A DNA stretch of 18,913 nucleotides from CAZQKL01 sp964593895 [NCBI: uncultured bacterium] (GTDB lineage Bacteria; DYJV01): assembly GCA_964593895.1 (NCBI GenBank), contig CAZQKL010000035.1:419-19331 (forward strand), in the 5' to 3' direction. The notes beneath the pieces are model-generated. The model was not told where the DNA came from. It saw nothing but the letters and a program-made list of their open reading frames with translations, and searched no databases. Each line of letters starts with the position of its first letter. Position 1 is the first letter of the stretch. Shown here one piece after another: positions 18,115 to 18,913 of the stretch. The position numbers and the translations under genes were made by a program.

Positions 18115-18370
18115 ACTTGCATTAATAATTTTTCTTTTAAATATCCCTTTCGGGTATCTCAGACAATTTCAAAAAAAATTTTCTCCAAAATGGTTTTTAT
18201 ATATACATTTTCCAGTTCCAATTATAATTTCAATACGAATTTTTACTCATACTCCTTTTTCATTAAAACAATTGCCTTTTTTTGCTATATCTTATTTTTT
18301 GGGACAATTTATGGGAGCAAAGATTAATATTTTTTTGAAGAGAAAAATCTTAGAAAAACAAATAAAATAA
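18101..18370 (+). CDS. Small membrane protein, uncharacterised
   Basis: 89 residues with about three hydrophobic segments (roughly 4-20, 30-48 and 57-75) and a basic C-terminus (LKRKILEKQIK), consistent with an inner-membrane protein. Memorable residues are NIPFGYLR near 14-21, HFPVPII near 36-42 and YFLGQFMGAK near 66-75. They look like conserved positions of a small unnamed family, but that is from memory and unchecked. Its ATG overlaps the end of the radical SAM gene by 14 bases, with GAGGG upstream, so the two are probably cotranslated. Its 3' end overlaps the permease gene on the other strand by 47 bases. I do not know a function. Confidence 0.7.
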   Translation: MKFYELALIIFLLNIPFGYLRQFQKKFSPKWFLYIHFPVPIIISIRIFTHTPFSLKQLPFFAISYFLGQFMGAKINIFLKRKILEKQIK

Positions 18371-18913
18371 GGCAGATTAATATTAAAAGAACAGCTACAG
18401 GAAGTGAATATTTTAAACCAAAAGAAGTGAACCTATCGTAAATTAAAACAGGTGCAACCATTGGATGATAAGCAATTATTATTACAGCACCAAATTCGCT
18501 TATTGCTCTTGCAATTGACATAATTATTCCTTCAAGCATATTTTTAAAACATAAGGGAAGCGTAATTTTAAAAAAAGTTTCAAATTCACTTTTACCAAGA
18601 CTTCTTGATACAAACTCAAGTCTTTCTGGAATTTGTAAAATTCCTGCTTTTAATGAATTTACATAAAAAGGAAAAGCAACATAGGTCATTACAATTACAA
18701 TTCCTTTAATAGAGCCAATAATCTGTATTGATAGAGAATGTAAAATTTTACCAATCCAGTAATCCTTTGCAATCACAGTTAAAATAGCAATACCTATTAC
18801 AGGATGAGGTATCATCACAGGTAAATCAATTATTCCTTCAATAGTTTTTTTTAATGGAAAATCTTTTCTTGCAAAAATGTATGCCAGAGGAGTGCCAATT
18901 ATTATACATATTA
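18324..18913 (-). CDS. wtpB: Tungstate/molybdate-type ABC transporter permease, N-terminus beyond the right edge
   Basis: Inner-membrane permease subunit of a high-affinity oxyanion importer. The frame is open to the right edge, giving the last ~195 residues; an internal GTG at 18818 or ATG at 18815 is not the true start, because the conserved GTPLAYIFARKDFPLK and DLPVMIPHPVIGIAIL lie upstream of and across it. Further family marks are SLGKSEFETFFKITLP (the EAA loop contacting the ATPase) and ARAISEFGAVIIIAYHPMVAPVL, very like WtpB, followed by DRFTSFGLKYSLPVAVLLI. Several transmembrane helices are evident. The ModB, CysT/W or thiamine-type permease families are alternatives, but the ISEFGAV...YHPM...APVLIYDRF run favours WtpB. 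Substrate choice is inferred. The ATPase and binding protein are not in the window. Confidence 0.85.
   Translation of the reverse strand, partial: ICIIIGTPLAYIFARKDFPLKKTIEGIIDLPVMIPHPVIGIAILTVIAKDYWIGKILHSLSIQIIGSIKGIVIVMTYVAFPFYVNSLKAGILQIPERLEFVSRSLGKSEFETFFKITLPLCFKNMLEGIIMSIARAISEFGAVIIIAYHPMVAPVLIYDRFTSFGLKYSLPVAVLLILICLILFVFLRFFSSKKY

Noticed and set aside
17832-18122. Minus-strand open frame opposite the DUF2344 segment, and 10403-10591 and 8433-8639 likewise
   Set aside because: Each is antisense to a confidently identified domain, and none has a ribosome binding site or recognisable product.

Overview
The window looks like chromosomal DNA of an AT-rich, Gram-negative-type (LPS-bearing) bacterium that is probably anaerobic. 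It carries an outer-membrane LPS assembly protein (LptD), the bacterial ribosomal block rplU-rpmA-obg, an LL-diaminopimelate aminotransferase typical of anaerobes and deep-branching lineages, nickel-pincer cofactor genes (larB and a short larE), a molybdenum-hydroxylase maturation pair (mocA-like and xdhC), a TIGR03960-type radical SAM protein and a tungstate/molybdate-type ABC permease. I cannot name the phylum from the sequence alone. Coding is very dense: neighbouring genes commonly overlap, and there are no tRNA, rRNA, CRISPR or insertion-sequence signatures.

Layout. (1) Positions 1-5173, minus strand: the N-terminal 1,724 codons of one giant exported protein that runs off the left edge. 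Its first ~1,260 residues are beta-rich domains peppered with an Asp-Asn-X-Ser/Thr motif (about 47 copies by hand count). These are followed by a glycine-rich linker and a long helical tail that lacks the motif. This is the most unusual item in the window and suggests a heavily N-glycosylated surface protein with an acceptor motif carrying Asp at -1. (2) 5174-5296: divergent promoters, then dapL on the plus strand. (3) 6453-8116, minus strand: rplU-rpmA-obg, with an intrinsic terminator or attenuator between rpmA and obg. (4) 8180-8845, minus strand: a CBS-domain/ACT-like AcuB-type sensor protein, sharing a divergent intergenic region with two perfect palindromes. (5) 8947-11862, plus strand: four overlapping genes, mocA-like, xdhC, short larE and larB. 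(6) 11846-15927, minus strand: a metallo-beta-lactamase-fold protein, folC and lptD, all overlapping. (7) 16018-18370, plus strand: a TIGR03960 radical SAM protein with half a DUF2344 domain, overlapping a small membrane protein. (8) 18324-18913, minus strand: the 3' part of a wtpB-like permease, cut by the right edge.

How they fit together: housekeeping functions (lysine/peptidoglycan precursor, ribosome and its GTPase, folate, LPS export) surround a metal-cofactor theme. MocA/XdhC (molybdenum cofactor finishing), LarB/LarE (nickel-pincer nucleotide) and the oxyanion permease would all serve metalloenzymes encoded outside this window. The three convergent gene pairs all overlap at their 3' ends, so transcripts from opposite strands must be antisense to each other there.
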